From Dokdonia pacifica (GTDB taxonomy: Bacteria > Bacteroidota > Bacteroidia > Flavobacteriales > Flavobacteriaceae): a DNA stretch of 64,000 bases. Shown piece after piece: positions 38,459-48,293 of this stretch (its first letter is position 1; the number at the start of each line of letters is the position of its first letter). The stretch is taken from positions 124,001 to 188,000 of the forward strand of contig NZ_FZNY01000003.1 of the NCBI RefSeq assembly GCF_900188275.1, written 5' to 3'. The notes under the pieces were generated by a model. The model did not search any database, had not been told where the DNA came from, and saw only the letters and a program-made list of their open reading frames with translations. A program made the position numbers and the translations under genes.

Positions 38459-39526
38459 ATGAAAAAAATATCCTACTATCTACCCTTTCTATTATTATGT
38501 TTTGTCATTACATGTATTTCATGTGATGATGAACAATTAGAAGGAGAATTCTTTACAACACCAGATGGACAAGAAATAGTTATAGATGACTCACCAGAGT
38601 GTCAGGCAGCTTTAACAGCTTTTCAACAAGCTTCTTTAGAGCTTCAAAATGCAGATCCAGCCAATTCAGCGGCTGCATGTGCTGCATTATCAACAGCCTT
38701 AGATAACTTTGTGTTTGCTTGTGGAGTTGATACCACTGATGCTTCTGTAATGGCAGCAATGACACTTCTTAATGGTTGTGCAGATATGACAAATAATTGT
38801 ACAACAGCTACGGCTAACGCTGCAACTGCACAAACAGCATTTGAAAATGCTACTCCAGAAAATGAAGTTGCTTTATGTAACGCCTATACAATCGCATTAC
38901 AAGCTCAAATCGCTGCATGTGGTGATGCCGATGGAAGTATTCAAAATATCATTAACGGATTAAATTGTGTTGATCAAGAATGTGCAGATGCTACTACAGC
39001 TACCGAAGAAGCGCTTGCCATATTTAATATGACAGATATTACTGATGAAGCAGCATATGTAGAAGCTTGTGGAAATTACTCATTAGCATTACAAGACCAA
39101 ATTATAATTTGTGGAGACCCAGACGGAAGCTTACAAGCCATTGTAGATGAACTTGGTGATTGTTCTATTCCAGAAGATCCAGGACCTGTACAAATGACGA
39201 TAGATGAAGAATTCAAAAACTTTAATGTAGCAGAAGCGCCTATTAATGGCTCTACGTTTGAAGTAACAGCAACCGATGTAGATACGGGAGATACTTTTGA
39301 ATTTTCAGTAACATTATTACAAACAGGAGAAAATGTACTTCAAAATATAGTATTAACTATAGATGGGGTAATGTATAATCCTGTATTGAGTGGTGACCCT
39401 CAATTTATAAATGAGATTACTCAAAATGATGGCGAAGTAATTATAGGAACATTTAGTGGCCCTATGATGAATGCAGATGGAGATGTAATAAACATTACTG
39501 GAGGAATCATAGATATCGAAATATAA
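38459..39526 (+). CDS. Lipoprotein with three cysteine-containing repeats
   Basis: From the ATG at 38459 it is 355 aa, and a lipobox (CISCDDEQ) follows the signal peptide; the frame can be read from 38423, but that would put 12 odd residues before the signal. Residues about 45-240 form three repeats of about 60 residues with aligned Cys, Ala and CG(D/V) positions (for example LCNAYTIALQAQIAACGDADGS), which suggests disulfide-bonded helical hairpins. The last 110 residues are beta-rich. Function unknown. Confidence 0.75.
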   Translation: MKKISYYLPFLLLCFVITCISCDDEQLEGEFFTTPDGQEIVIDDSPECQAALTAFQQASLELQNADPANSAAACAALSTALDNFVFACGVDTTDASVMAAMTLLNGCADMTNNCTTATANAATAQTAFENATPENEVALCNAYTIALQAQIAACGDADGSIQNIINGLNCVDQECADATTATEEALAIFNMTDITDEAAYVEACGNYSLALQDQIIICGDPDGSLQAIVDELGDCSIPEDPGPVQMTIDEEFKNFNVAEAPINGSTFEVTATDVDTGDTFEFSVTLLQTGENVLQNIVLTIDGVMYNPVLSGDPQFINEITQNDGEVIIGTFSGPMMNADGDVINITGGIIDIEI

Positions 39527-39547
39527 AACTGTTTATATACTTAAATG

Positions 39548-39577
39548 AAAAAGAGGCGGTTTTTACCGCCTCTTTTT
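39548..39577. terminator. Strong terminator that also fixes the next start
   Basis: A 13-bp perfect stem (39548-39560 with 39565-39577), a 4-base loop and a T-run. It ends the cysteine-repeat lipoprotein transcript and overlaps the 5' extension of the next reading frame. Confidence 0.9.
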
Positions 39578-39592
39578 TTATACCATAATAAA

Positions 39593-40345
39593 ATGCTTGT
39601 ACAAGTTTGTTCAGATTTACACTTAGAGTTTATACAAAACCGTCATTGGATAAGGGAACACCCTTTAGTACCCAAAGCAGAAATACTTCTAATTGCAGGA
39701 GATACATTTTATTTAGATGAAAAAATAAAAACACTAGACTTTATAAAAAAAGTAGCTGACGATTTTAAGGCAGTATACATTGTGCCTGGAAATCATGAAT
39801 ATTATGGAGGATATAATGTGGCTACAGCATTAGAATCTACTCATGAATCTATAATGGATAATGTCTTTCTAGTCAATAATTATTCTGAAAATATAAACGG
39901 AGTTTTATTTGTTTTTTCAACCCTATGGTCTAACATTCAAAAACATATTCTAGCTGTTATGCGAGGGATGACAGATTTTAGAAAAATACAATTTAACAAT
40001 GAGAAGTTTACAGTAAATCACTTTAATGAGATTCATGAAGCGTGTTTTGATTTTATAAAGAAGGAAGTCAAAAAAGAAGGGAAGAAGATCGTGGTGACAC
40101 ATCATTTGCCTAGTAGATTGTGCAATGCAGATGAGTTTAAAGGCAGTTTGCTAAATGATGCGTTTTGTGTAGAAAAAACAAACTTTATTTTAAGCAATAC
40201 AATCGATTATTGGGTGTATGGACATAGTCATAGGAATCTCAAAGATTTTAAGATAGGAAACACACAAATGATTACAAATCAATTAGGGTATATTGGTCAA
40301 AATGAGCATTATCATTTTAATGCAGAAAAAGTAATAAAACTATAG
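39593..40345 (+). CDS. Metallophosphoesterase
   Basis: 250 aa from the ATG at 39593. The frame is open from 39545, but that stretch is a terminator hairpin, so the later start is chosen; it leads directly into the first motif VCSDLHLEF. Further calcineurin-like motifs are IAGDTFY, VPGNHEYY, VTHHLPS and YGHSHRNL, the complete two-metal set. Substrate unknown; a nucleotide or phosphodiester is typical of the family. Confidence 0.92.
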   Translation: MLVQVCSDLHLEFIQNRHWIREHPLVPKAEILLIAGDTFYLDEKIKTLDFIKKVADDFKAVYIVPGNHEYYGGYNVATALESTHESIMDNVFLVNNYSENINGVLFVFSTLWSNIQKHILAVMRGMTDFRKIQFNNEKFTVNHFNEIHEACFDFIKKEVKKEGKKIVVTHHLPSRLCNADEFKGSLLNDAFCVEKTNFILSNTIDYWVYGHSHRNLKDFKIGNTQMITNQLGYIGQNEHYHFNAEKVIKL

Positions 40346-40350
40346 TCCAA

Positions 40351-40379
40351 AAAAAAGCGCTCATAAAGAGCGCTTTTTT
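40351..40379. terminator. Bidirectional terminator
   Basis: A 12-bp perfect stem (40351-40362 with 40368-40379) with A and T runs, between convergent genes. Confidence 0.9.
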
Positions 40380-40395
40380 TGGTGTTCAAGGTTGC

Positions 40396-41115
40396 TTATT
40401 GCATTTTGATATTTCCAGAACCAGAAACTTTCGTGTCCTGCTTATCAGGGTTTCCATAATAGTCTACATCTCCAGATCCGCTTACACGGGCTTTGATGCT
40501 TTTACTACAGTATACAGCTACATCTCCAGAACCTGCAACACTAACATAAGCATTATCTGCTTTTAAGTCTTTTGCATGTACTTCTCCAGAACCTGCAACA
40601 CTCGCTTCTATATCTCTACTATTTCCTTTTAATGTAAGATCTCCAGAACCGGCAACACTTGCATCTACAGTATTTACATCTAGTTGTAGTGTAAGGTCTC
40701 CAGAACCAGCAACAGATGTTTTAAAATTAGTCGCTTTGATAACATCTCTTGATACCACATCTCCAGATCCTGCTAAGGTAACTTCATTTAAATCCTGAAA
40801 AGGAACTGTGATTTTAATCTTTTTTGAAGCACGGATATTTTTATTATTTTCTACTTTAATTTTAAGAGCATTTCCTCTTACTTCAGTAACGATATATTCT
40901 AATAAATTACTATCTCCTTCAATAGTAATAGAACCTTCTGTACCTGCAACAAGTTCTACATCAAAAGAGCCTCCTACATTTACTTCATCATACGTCCCAA
41001 CAGAACGAGTGATGGTTGTGATATTACCATTTCCTTTAACTCCTTTGCCCCACCATTGTGCTTGTACTTGAATAGCAGATACTAGAATAAGACAGATTGT
41101 GATTACTTTTTTCAT
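40396..41115 (-). CDS. Head-GIN-domain (DUF2807) secreted beta-repeat protein
   Basis: 239 aa with a signal peptide (cleavage after VQAQ). The rest is a parallel beta repeat with the phrase SVAGSGD(L/V) recurring about every 20-23 residues from about 110 on, the pattern of the DUF2807 'putative auto-transporter adhesin' family. It may sit on the cell surface. Last gene of the ECF sigma operon. Confidence 0.88.
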   Translation of the reverse strand: MKKVITICLILVSAIQVQAQWWGKGVKGNGNITTITRSVGTYDEVNVGGSFDVELVAGTEGSITIEGDSNLLEYIVTEVRGNALKIKVENNKNIRASKKIKITVPFQDLNEVTLAGSGDVVSRDVIKATNFKTSVAGSGDLTLQLDVNTVDASVAGSGDLTLKGNSRDIEASVAGSGEVHAKDLKADNAYVSVAGSGDVAVYCSKSIKARVSGSGDVDYYGNPDKQDTKVSGSGNIKMQ

Positions 41116-41137
41116 AATGTTTGATTTTTAGATTGAT

Positions 41138-42223
41138 TTATATTTTAGTGAATGTAACTCCTCCATATTCAGAGTTGATATTAATATTATTTTGACTATT
41201 TGCATCTCCATGGTATCCTTCGTAGTATTTGTCTGAAGAGTCGATACGTTGTTTTGTGATCTCTAAACCGTCTTTACCGCCAAGGCCTGCATATTCCAGA
41301 GAGATATTAAATGTAAATGAGTATTGTTGATTATATCCTAACTTGATGCCAGTATAATCACTTTGGATGATCACATCTCCAGCATTTGCTCCAAGCTCAT
41401 TGATACGTACAGAACCATAATTTGTATTGAGATTTACATTTCCTTGCACCGTCTCAAATGTGGTTGTTAAATGATCTCCTCGTCCGGTAAGTTCTCCTAC
41501 AGTTCCAATTTGTAACTTCCCATAATCACATACATAATTAAGATCATTTACATTTCCTATTTCGCTTCTTGAGTAATCAGCATTTAAATCTACTTTTTCA
41601 GCACCTTCTAGATTAAAACTTGAATAGTCTGCATTGATACGACCACTTTTCATATACTCAATGGTAGAATTATTAGTGTAATCAAAACTTAAGCTACTAT
41701 TATCTCCTAATAACTTTCCTATAGATAACTTTCCATAATCACAGCTTATTTTGGCATTTCCTTTTGTCTCATTAATACTAATCCCGCCATAATCGTTACT
41801 AATATCTAGATCATTTGTTACAGGAACTTTTACTTCATAGCGTACTTCCATATTGACATTACTGTTTCTCCAGCTTTTCCACCATGAGCGTCCTCCACCT
41901 TTATTGAATTTAGTAACAGCACTTACAAGACCTGCACTATCATCAAACACAACATCAATATCGTCTAGTTTTTCTTGTACTCTTTCTTCGTTATTTCCAT
42001 TTGTCTTAATAAAAACTTCAATAACCGTTTTATTTTCGTTCCAAGAAGTGATATTTACATTACCGTAGCTATTCTCAATTTTAAGACGCGCATCTGGATT
42101 TACTGTAAACTCTTTTTTTACTTTCTTCTCTTTGGTATAACGACCTTTAAAACCATTGTATGCTAATGCAACTGTAGGTATAGAGATTAAAATAAATAAT
42201 AGTGTGTAAATTTTTGTTTTCAT
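41138..42223 (-). CDS. Secreted beta-repeat protein (DUF4097-like)
   Basis: 361 aa. Signal peptide (cleavage near ALAYN). The mature protein begins with a segment like NPDARLKIENSYGNVNITSWNE and continues with irregular beta strands containing repeated DYG(K/G)L(S/Q)IG phrases, as in DUF4097-type right-handed beta proteins. It lies between the anti-sigma-like gene and the DUF2807 gene and probably shares their transcript. Role likely in the envelope; not proven. Confidence 0.75.
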   Translation of the reverse strand: MKTKIYTLLFILISIPTVALAYNGFKGRYTKEKKVKKEFTVNPDARLKIENSYGNVNITSWNENKTVIEVFIKTNGNNEERVQEKLDDIDVVFDDSAGLVSAVTKFNKGGGRSWWKSWRNSNVNMEVRYEVKVPVTNDLDISNDYGGISINETKGNAKISCDYGKLSIGKLLGDNSSLSFDYTNNSTIEYMKSGRINADYSSFNLEGAEKVDLNADYSRSEIGNVNDLNYVCDYGKLQIGTVGELTGRGDHLTTTFETVQGNVNLNTNYGSVRINELGANAGDVIIQSDYTGIKLGYNQQYSFTFNISLEYAGLGGKDGLEITKQRIDSSDKYYEGYHGDANSQNNININSEYGGVTFTKI

Positions 42224-42246
42224 AGTATGTATATAATCAAGGCTTC

Positions 42247-42798
42247 TTACAACGTTGAAGCTTTTAATTCATTTAAATTTTTAATAGCATCTATATGCTC
42301 TAATACTTGTTCTAGAAGATCTATTCTATTTTGAAAATTATTGATCATCGCATAAATAACTCTCTTGTCTTGACCACTTTCAGCAAGGTCACTTTTTAAG
42401 TTGTTATAATCAGCTTCAAGATCTCCTAGTCTTTTAATGGCATCATCTATAACTGCCTGTGTTTCTGGGGTTGCTTGCGCATTAATTTCGAACAATTCTT
42501 TTTCTATAGTCTGCGTAAAGAATTGTTGTGTTTGTTCCATTTCTGGAGATACATCGGCAAGTTCTTTTGCATCTGGATTTGTATTCCACGTAAGTGAAAC
42601 CATAAACACTAAAGCAAGACTTGCTGCAACCGCTAGTGGTTTCCACCAGTTAAGTTTACGAACAGGAGTTTCTTTTACAGGTTGCGTACTCTGTAATTTT
42701 TCTAAAAATCGTGTTTGATGGTCGGTGCTTGGTTCTTTTGTACTAAGCTGACCTTCTAATCGATCAAATAGTTGTTCTATATCGTCCTTCTTCATCAT
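42247..42798 (-). CDS. Membrane anti-sigma-factor-like protein
   Basis: 183 aa. A cytoplasmic N-terminus of about 50 residues, one transmembrane helix (about 50-67, KPLAVAASLALVFMVSL), and a helical periplasmic C-domain (about 75-180). It overlaps the ECF sigma gene by 35 bp, the usual sign of a sigma/anti-sigma pair. No ASD zinc motif is visible, so the anti-sigma role rests on topology and context. Confidence 0.75.
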   Translation of the reverse strand: MMKKDDIEQLFDRLEGQLSTKEPSTDHQTRFLEKLQSTQPVKETPVRKLNWWKPLAVAASLALVFMVSLTWNTNPDAKELADVSPEMEQTQQFFTQTIEKELFEINAQATPETQAVIDDAIKRLGDLEADYNNLKSDLAESGQDKRVIYAMINNFQNRIDLLEQVLEHIDAIKNLNELKASTL

Positions 42799-43342
42799 TA
42801 TTTAATAATTTGCGTAAACTATCTTTTGCTCTAGAAACTACCGTTCTACAATTGGCATAGCTTACATTTAATATAGTACTCATCTCTTCATAATCATATC
42901 CTTCGATGAGGTGTAGGGATAATGCTTGTCTATAATTATCTTTAAGATTATCCATGGCTCTTAAAACTTGTTGTGCTTTCACTTGACTTAAGTCAGCTTC
43001 TGCAATACCGTCAGCTTCATCTTCAATACGGTATAAATGATCTTCTAGCGGTGTTTCGTCTAGTCGTTTTGAACGTTGATAGCTATTTAAGCTTTTGTTC
43101 ACCACGATACGCTTTAACCAACTCCCAAATGAGGCTTCTCCTTTAAAGCTATCTAATTTTGTAAATGCATTGAGGAAAGCTTCTTGCATGACATCTTCTG
43201 CTTCGGCGGTATCTTTTACAATATGCAATGCTGTATTATACATTGCTTTGTAATAGCGGTTGTACACTTCTAGTTGTGCACTTTGCTCTCCACGTTTACA
43301 CATAGGAAGGAGATCAGTAATATCGCGATTGGTTAGTGTCAC
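42764..43342 (-). CDS. ECF RNA polymerase sigma factor, GTG start
   Basis: 192 aa. Sigma region 2 (about 25-90) with DTAEAEDVMQEAFLNAF and FGSWLKRIVVNKSLN, and region 4 (about 130-180) with YRQALSLHLIEGYDYEEMSTILNVS and NCRTVVSRAK. The first codon is GTG. It heads a four-gene minus-strand operon (sigma, anti-sigma-like, two surface beta proteins), which suggests control of an envelope response. Confidence 0.93.
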   Translation of the reverse strand: MTLTNRDITDLLPMCKRGEQSAQLEVYNRYYKAMYNTALHIVKDTAEAEDVMQEAFLNAFTKLDSFKGEASFGSWLKRIVVNKSLNSYQRSKRLDETPLEDHLYRIEDEADGIAEADLSQVKAQQVLRAMDNLKDNYRQALSLHLIEGYDYEEMSTILNVSYANCRTVVSRAKDSLRKLLNNDEEGRYRTTI

Positions 43343-43739
43343 TTTATATTTTTGGTTACTTCTGTTATAAAGATGCGCGCTTTTTTAAATTGTTACACTT
43401 TCGTGAAAAAATATTTAAAATGTAGTTTTGTTGTACTCCATTAAAGATAGTGAAGCTATCGTATTTAAAGATGTTACGGTGTTTTTTTTCTTTTAGTCTT
43501 TTATAAATTACATACATGTTTTATGAGAAAAAGAATGGGAATAGTGACAGAATTGCTTTTCGCGAAAGCGTAAAAAGACTTTTTAAAAGTAGTAGACTGG
43601 CATAAGAATTGTCTAAGTATAGATAGAAATCGTGTATATGTATTGGTTTTTATAGAGAGAAGTACAATACACTGGTAATTAATAAAAAAAACAAAAGGTC
43701 TAATGGATCAGGAATGTGACATTATGACGTATATATAAT
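43343..43739. other. 397-bp divergent spacer between sigma operon and lon
   Basis: No gene seen. It must hold the promoters of both the ECF operon (leftward) and lon (rightward). A variant of the iterated palindrome with one extra T (43555-43569) and a small hairpin GATAGTGAAGCTATC are the only marked sequences. Confidence 0.5.
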
Positions 43740-46190
43740 ATGGCGAAATCAAAATTCACAACACTTGACAGATTGTCATTGCAGGATATAGATGGAGATG
43801 CAGAGTTAATTCCCTTAATGACTCCTGAAGATGAAGAGGCAATTAATAAAGAAGAACTTCCTGTAAGTATTCCTATTTTACCATTGCGTAATATGGTACT
43901 TTTTCCAGGAGTAGTGATTCCTATTTCAGCGGGAAGAGACACGTCTATTAAGTTAATAGATGAAGCAAATAAAGGCGGGAAGATTGTAGGGGTGGTTGCT
44001 CAGAAAGATGAAGAAGTAGAAAACCCAACAGCAGACGATATTCATAAGGTGGGTGTAGTTGCTCGTATTTTACGAGTGCTTAAAATGCCAGATGGAAATG
44101 TAACGGTGATTATTCAGGGGAAAAAACGTTTTGAAATTACAGAGGTCACTTCAGAAAAGCCATATATGATGGCACGTATTGCTGAGTATCCAGAAAAACG
44201 ACCTGCAAAAAACAACAAAGAGTTTAAAGCAGCGATAGATTCTATACGTGATTTATCACTACAAATTATTCAGGATTCTCCTAATATTCCTTCAGAAGCC
44301 TCTTTTGCGATTAAGAATATTGAGAGTAATTCATTTCTGATCAACTTTGTGAGCTCTAATATGAACCTAACAGTTACTGAAAAGCAACAACTGTTAGAAG
44401 TAAATGATCTTCATAAACGTGCTTTAGAGACGCTTAAGTTTATGGATATGGAGCGCCAGAAACTGGAACTTAAAAATGATATCCAGAGTAAGGTGCAAAG
44501 TGACATGAGTCAGCAACAACGTGAGTATTTCTTACATCAACAAATGAAAACCATTCAAGAAGAATTGGGTGGAGTTTCTTCTGAAGATGAGATTGAAGAA
44601 ATGCGCATGCGTTCTAAGGATAAGAAGTGGGATGAAAAAGTAGCAAAGCATTTTAAGAAAGAACTTGCGAAGATGCAACGTATGAATCCGCAAGTTGCTG
44701 AGTATAGTATACAGCGTAATTACTTAGACTTATTCTTAGACTTACCGTGGAATGAGTTTAGTACCGATAAGTTTGATTTAAAACGCGCAAAGAAAATATT
44801 AGACCGTGATCATTATGGTCTTGACGATGTAAAACGTCGTATCATAGAATACCTAGCTGTTTTAAAGCTTCGTAATGATATGAAATCACCTATTTTATGT
44901 TTGTATGGACCTCCTGGGGTTGGTAAAACGTCCTTGGGTAAATCTATTGCAGAGGCGTTAGGAAGAGAGTATGTACGTATGAGTTTAGGTGGGTTACGTG
45001 ATGAAGCAGAGATAAGAGGGCACCGTAAAACATATATTGGTGCGATGCCTGGCCGTATTATTCAAAGTCTTAAAAAAGCAGGAACGAGTAATCCCGTATT
45101 TGTACTTGATGAGATTGATAAATTAAGTGCAGGTCATCAAGGAGATCCTTCATCGGCTTTATTAGAAGTATTAGACCCAGAGCAGAATAGTGAGTTTTAT
45201 GACAACTTCTTAGAAATGGGATTTGATCTTTCTAAGGTGATGTTTATTGCAACTTCTAATAGCTTAAATACCATTCAACCCGCATTACGTGATCGTATGG
45301 AAATCATTAATGTAACTGGATATACAATCGAGGAGAAGGTAGAAATAGGAAAACGTCATTTGTTACCAAAGCAATTAGGAGAGCACGGTATGAATGATAC
45401 CCAACTTAAAATTGCAAAACCGCAACTTGAAAAAATCGTAGAAGGCTATACACGTGAGTCAGGTGTACGTGGTCTTGAAAAGCAAATAGCAAAAATGGTA
45501 CGTTATGGCGCTAAAAATATCGCCATGGAAGAAGACTATGATGTTAAAGTTACCAATGATGCGATTATAGAAGTATTAGGAGCTCCTCGTTTAGAACGTG
45601 GTAAATACGAAAATAATGATGTAGCTGGCGTTGTAACAGGACTTGCTTGGACACGCGTAGGTGGTGATATCTTATTTATAGAATCTGCCTTATCTAAAGG
45701 AAAAGGATTACTTTCTATTACAGGAAACCTAGGAAAGGTAATGAAGGAGAGTGCAACTATTGCCATGGAGTATATCAAGGCAAATGCAGAAATGCTAGGA
45801 TTAAAACCTGAGATATTAGATGCATATAATGTACACATTCACGTACCAGAAGGAGCAACACCTAAAGATGGACCTAGTGCGGGAATTACAATGCTTACGT
45901 CATTAGTATCTTTATATACACAACGTAAAGTAAAGAAGAGTATCGCGATGACAGGAGAAATTACTTTACGCGGAAAAGTATTGCCTGTAGGCGGAATTAA
46001 AGAAAAAATTCTTGCAGCTAAACGCGCAAAAATTAAAGAAATATTATTGTGTGAGCAAAACCGAAGAGATATCGAAGAGATTAAAGAAGAATATCTTAAA
46101 GGACTTACGTTTCATTACGTAAAAGATATGAGCGAAGTTTTAGAATTAGCGCTTACAAAACAAAAAGTAAAGAATGCTAAAAAGCTTTAA
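43740..46190 (+). CDS. lon: ATP-dependent Lon protease
   Basis: 816 aa, full length. N-terminal LON substrate-binding domain (about 40-240), AAA+ module with Walker [10 protein letters not shown] (about 391) and Walker [10 protein letters not shown], and the C-terminal Ser/Lys peptidase with the catalytic Ser in [10 protein letters not shown] and Lys in [14 protein letters not shown]. It degrades misfolded and regulatory proteins in the cytoplasm. Upstream of porQ. Confidence 0.97.
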   Translation: MAKSKFTTLDRLSLQDIDGDAELIPLMTPEDEEAINKEELPVSIPILPLRNMVLFPGVVIPISAGRDTSIKLIDEANKGGKIVGVVAQKDEEVENPTADDIHKVGVVARILRVLKMPDGNVTVIIQGKKRFEITEVTSEKPYMMARIAEYPEKRPAKNNKEFKAAIDSIRDLSLQIIQDSPNIPSEASFAIKNIESNSFLINFVSSNMNLTVTEKQQLLEVNDLHKRALETLKFMDMERQKLELKNDIQSKVQSDMSQQQREYFLHQQMKTIQEELGGVSSEDEIEEMRMRSKDKKWDEKVAKHFKKELAKMQRMNPQVAEYSIQRNYLDLFLDLPWNEFSTDKFDLKRAKKILDRDHYGLDDVKRRIIEYLAVLKLRNDMKSPILCLYGPPGVGKTSLGKSIAEALGREYVRMSLGGLRDEAEIRGHRKTYIGAMPGRIIQSLKKAGTSNPVFVLDEIDKLSAGHQGDPSSALLEVLDPEQNSEFYDNFLEMGFDLSKVMFIATSNSLNTIQPALRDRMEIINVTGYTIEEKVEIGKRHLLPKQLGEHGMNDTQLKIAKPQLEKIVEGYTRESGVRGLEKQIAKMVRYGAKNIAMEEDYDVKVTNDAIIEVLGAPRLERGKYENNDVAGVVTGLAWTRVGGDILFIESALSKGKGLLSITGNLGKVMKESATIAMEYIKANAEMLGLKPEILDAYNVHIHVPEGATPKDGPSAGITMLTSLVSLYTQRKVKKSIAMTGEITLRGKVLPVGGIKEKILAAKRAKIKEILLCEQNRRDIEEIKEEYLKGLTFHYVKDMSEVLELALTKQKVKNAKKL

Positions 46191-46214
46191 TTTTTTAATA
46201 TACATTATAAATGT

Positions 46215-46246
46215 AAGGACGAGAATATATTCTCGTCCTTTATATT
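46215..46246 (+). terminator. lon terminator
   Basis: A 10-bp perfect stem (46215-46224 with 46231-46240), a 6-base loop and a weak T-rich tail. Confidence 0.7.
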
Positions 46247-46344
46247 TTACGCTCCTATCAAAATATATTATACTTGTATGCGTTTTGAAATAGTACATTG
46301 CGTATCCTAAAAAAAAGATAGTCTATAAAGACTAGATAAGTTGC

Positions 46345-47361
46345 ATGCAGAAATATTTATTCTTCTTACTATTTTTAATATCTACTCTTTGTCATGCGCA
46401 GTTAGGAGGTCGTGCTACGTATCAATTTCTAAATTTATCTACATCACCTAGACAAGCAGCATTAGGAGGTAAAGTAATCACAAATTATGATTATGACCCT
46501 GACTCTGCCCTATATAATCCGGCAACGATTAATTATAGGATGGACAATCAATTGTCTGTAAATTATGTCAATTTCCTAGCAGATATCAATTACGGTACAG
46601 CAAGTTATGCGTATTTATGGGATAGACGTACACAAGTAATTCATGCAGGAATTACATACATTAATTACGGAACATTTGATGGGAGAGATGAAAATGGAAA
46701 TCCAACAGGAGATTTTGGAGGAGGAGAAGCAGCTTTATCTTTTGGATATGCTGTAAATATTCCCCGTACAGATTTTCATATAGGAGCCAATGTAAAATTT
46801 ATTACTTCTAAACTGGAAGAGTTTACATCTGTAGGAGTAGCAACCGACCTTGGATTTATTTATAATTACGAAAAATGGGATCTTAATATCGCTGCTGTTG
46901 TTCGTAATCTAGGAACACAGATTACTCCCTATGTAGACACTTTTGAAAAATTACCATTAGAAATAGACGCTGGAATTTCTCAGATTGTACCTAATGTACC
47001 TGTACGATGGCATCTTACTTTTGAGAATCTTCAATTATGGAATATCGCTTTTGAAAATGAAGCAAGAGGTATTACAGATCTTGATGGAAATACGACGGGA
47101 GAAGAGATAGGATTTTTAGATAATGTTATTCGTCATACCATTGTAGGAGTTGAACTGTTCCCTCGAAGTGGTTTCAATATCCGATTAGGTTATAACTTTA
47201 GACGTAGTGAAGAATTACGTATTATCAACCAACGAAGCTTTGCTGGAATTAGCGCAGGTATTGGAATTAAGATCAATAAAATACGCTTTAACTACGCCTA
47301 TGCACGTTTTAATAGTGTAGCTTCTAGTAGTTTGTTTGGACTGAATATTGATTTGCAGTAA
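46345..47361 (+). CDS. porQ: Type IX secretion system protein PorQ
   Basis: 338 aa outer-membrane barrel. Signal peptide (cleavage after CHAQ), then LGGRATYQFLNLSTSPRQAALGGK, the conserved PorQ start, and DPDSALYNPATIN. PorQ is part of the T9SS that secretes and anchors CTD proteins on the surface. Its place beside cmk is conserved in Flavobacteriaceae. Confidence 0.93.
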   Translation: MQKYLFFLLFLISTLCHAQLGGRATYQFLNLSTSPRQAALGGKVITNYDYDPDSALYNPATINYRMDNQLSVNYVNFLADINYGTASYAYLWDRRTQVIHAGITYINYGTFDGRDENGNPTGDFGGGEAALSFGYAVNIPRTDFHIGANVKFITSKLEEFTSVGVATDLGFIYNYEKWDLNIAAVVRNLGTQITPYVDTFEKLPLEIDAGISQIVPNVPVRWHLTFENLQLWNIAFENEARGITDLDGNTTGEEIGFLDNVIRHTIVGVELFPRSGFNIRLGYNFRRSEELRIINQRSFAGISAGIGIKINKIRFNYAYARFNSVASSSLFGLNIDLQ

Positions 47362-47442
47362 TATTTTGTTTTGTAATAAAACACCATAATATTTTATCCC
47401 TCCATTTCTAATTTTTACTTTCGCAGTCTTAATTGCACTTTC

Positions 47443-48135
47443 GTGAAAATTACTATTGCCATAGACGGATATTCATCCACAGGAAAAAGTACGGTAGCAA
47501 AACAACTAGCCGATTGGCTTGAGTATATCTATGTAGATACCGGTGCGATGTATCGTGCAGTAACCTTATTTGCAATGCGAAAAGGATTGATTAGTGATGG
47601 TTTTTTTGATAAAGAACAGCTTATTAAAAAACTAGATGCTATTACTATCACTTTCGTGAAAAACCCCTCTACAGGAAAAGCAGAGGTATGTCTGAATGGT
47701 GAAAACGTAGAGAGCCTCATCAGAACATTAGAAGTTTCTTCTTTTGTAAGCCCAGTTGCGACAGTCTCAGAGGTACGCGCAAAATTAGTAGAACAACAAC
47801 AACGTATGGGCGAGGAGAAGGGTATTGTGATGGATGGTCGTGATATAGGTACGGTTGTTTTCCCTAATGCCGAACTTAAAATATTTATGACGGCTAGCGC
47901 TGAAGAACGTGCTAAAAGGCGTTATAATGAACTACTAGAGCGTGGCGACTCCATTACCTATGCATCGGTGTTAAGTAATGTAATAGAACGTGATACCATA
48001 GATACAACACGCAAAGATTCTCCATTGGTTAAAGCAGCAGATGCTATTGAAATAGATAATACAGAAACCAATATAGAAGATCAGTTTCACACGATCTTAC
48101 AACTTGCAAAAGATCGTATTGCTAAACGTGTTTAG
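47443..48135 (+). CDS. cmk: Cytidylate kinase, GTG start
   Basis: 230 aa. Phosphorylates CMP and dCMP. P-loop DGYSSTGKSTVAKQLA (about 6-21), YVDTGAMYRAVT, MDGRDIGTVVFPNA and the lid RRYNEL are all present. The first codon is GTG at 47443; the family start KITIAIDGYSS leaves no room for an earlier ATG. Confidence 0.95.
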   Translation: MKITIAIDGYSSTGKSTVAKQLADWLEYIYVDTGAMYRAVTLFAMRKGLISDGFFDKEQLIKKLDAITITFVKNPSTGKAEVCLNGENVESLIRTLEVSSFVSPVATVSEVRAKLVEQQQRMGEEKGIVMDGRDIGTVVFPNAELKIFMTASAEERAKRRYNELLERGDSITYASVLSNVIERDTIDTTRKDSPLVKAADAIEIDNTETNIEDQFHTILQLAKDRIAKRV

Positions 48136-48232
48136 CTGTTAGCTGATAGTCGGTAGCTGTTAGTCATTAGTTTTTTATACAGTTGCTCCCTTTTAAAAAT
48201 CAACAATCAACAATCAACAATCGTTAATCTTC
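48133..48232. repeat. Short direct repeats downstream of cmk
   Basis: TAGCTGTTAG occurs at 48133-48142 and 48154-48163; the first copy overlaps the cmk stop codon. A 7-bp unit CAACAAT is repeated three times at 48201-48221. No gene in this spacer. Confidence 0.75.
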
Positions 48233-48293
48233 AATCAATTTTGAAGTTGGTAGCTATTAGAATTTACTTTCTATGGTCTAGGTTAAAAGAATA

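Noticed and set aside
47429-47660. ACTTTCGTGAAA at 47438 and 47650 as further palindrome copies
   Set aside because: Only the inner 8-10 bases are similar and the CGCG centre is changed; probably chance.
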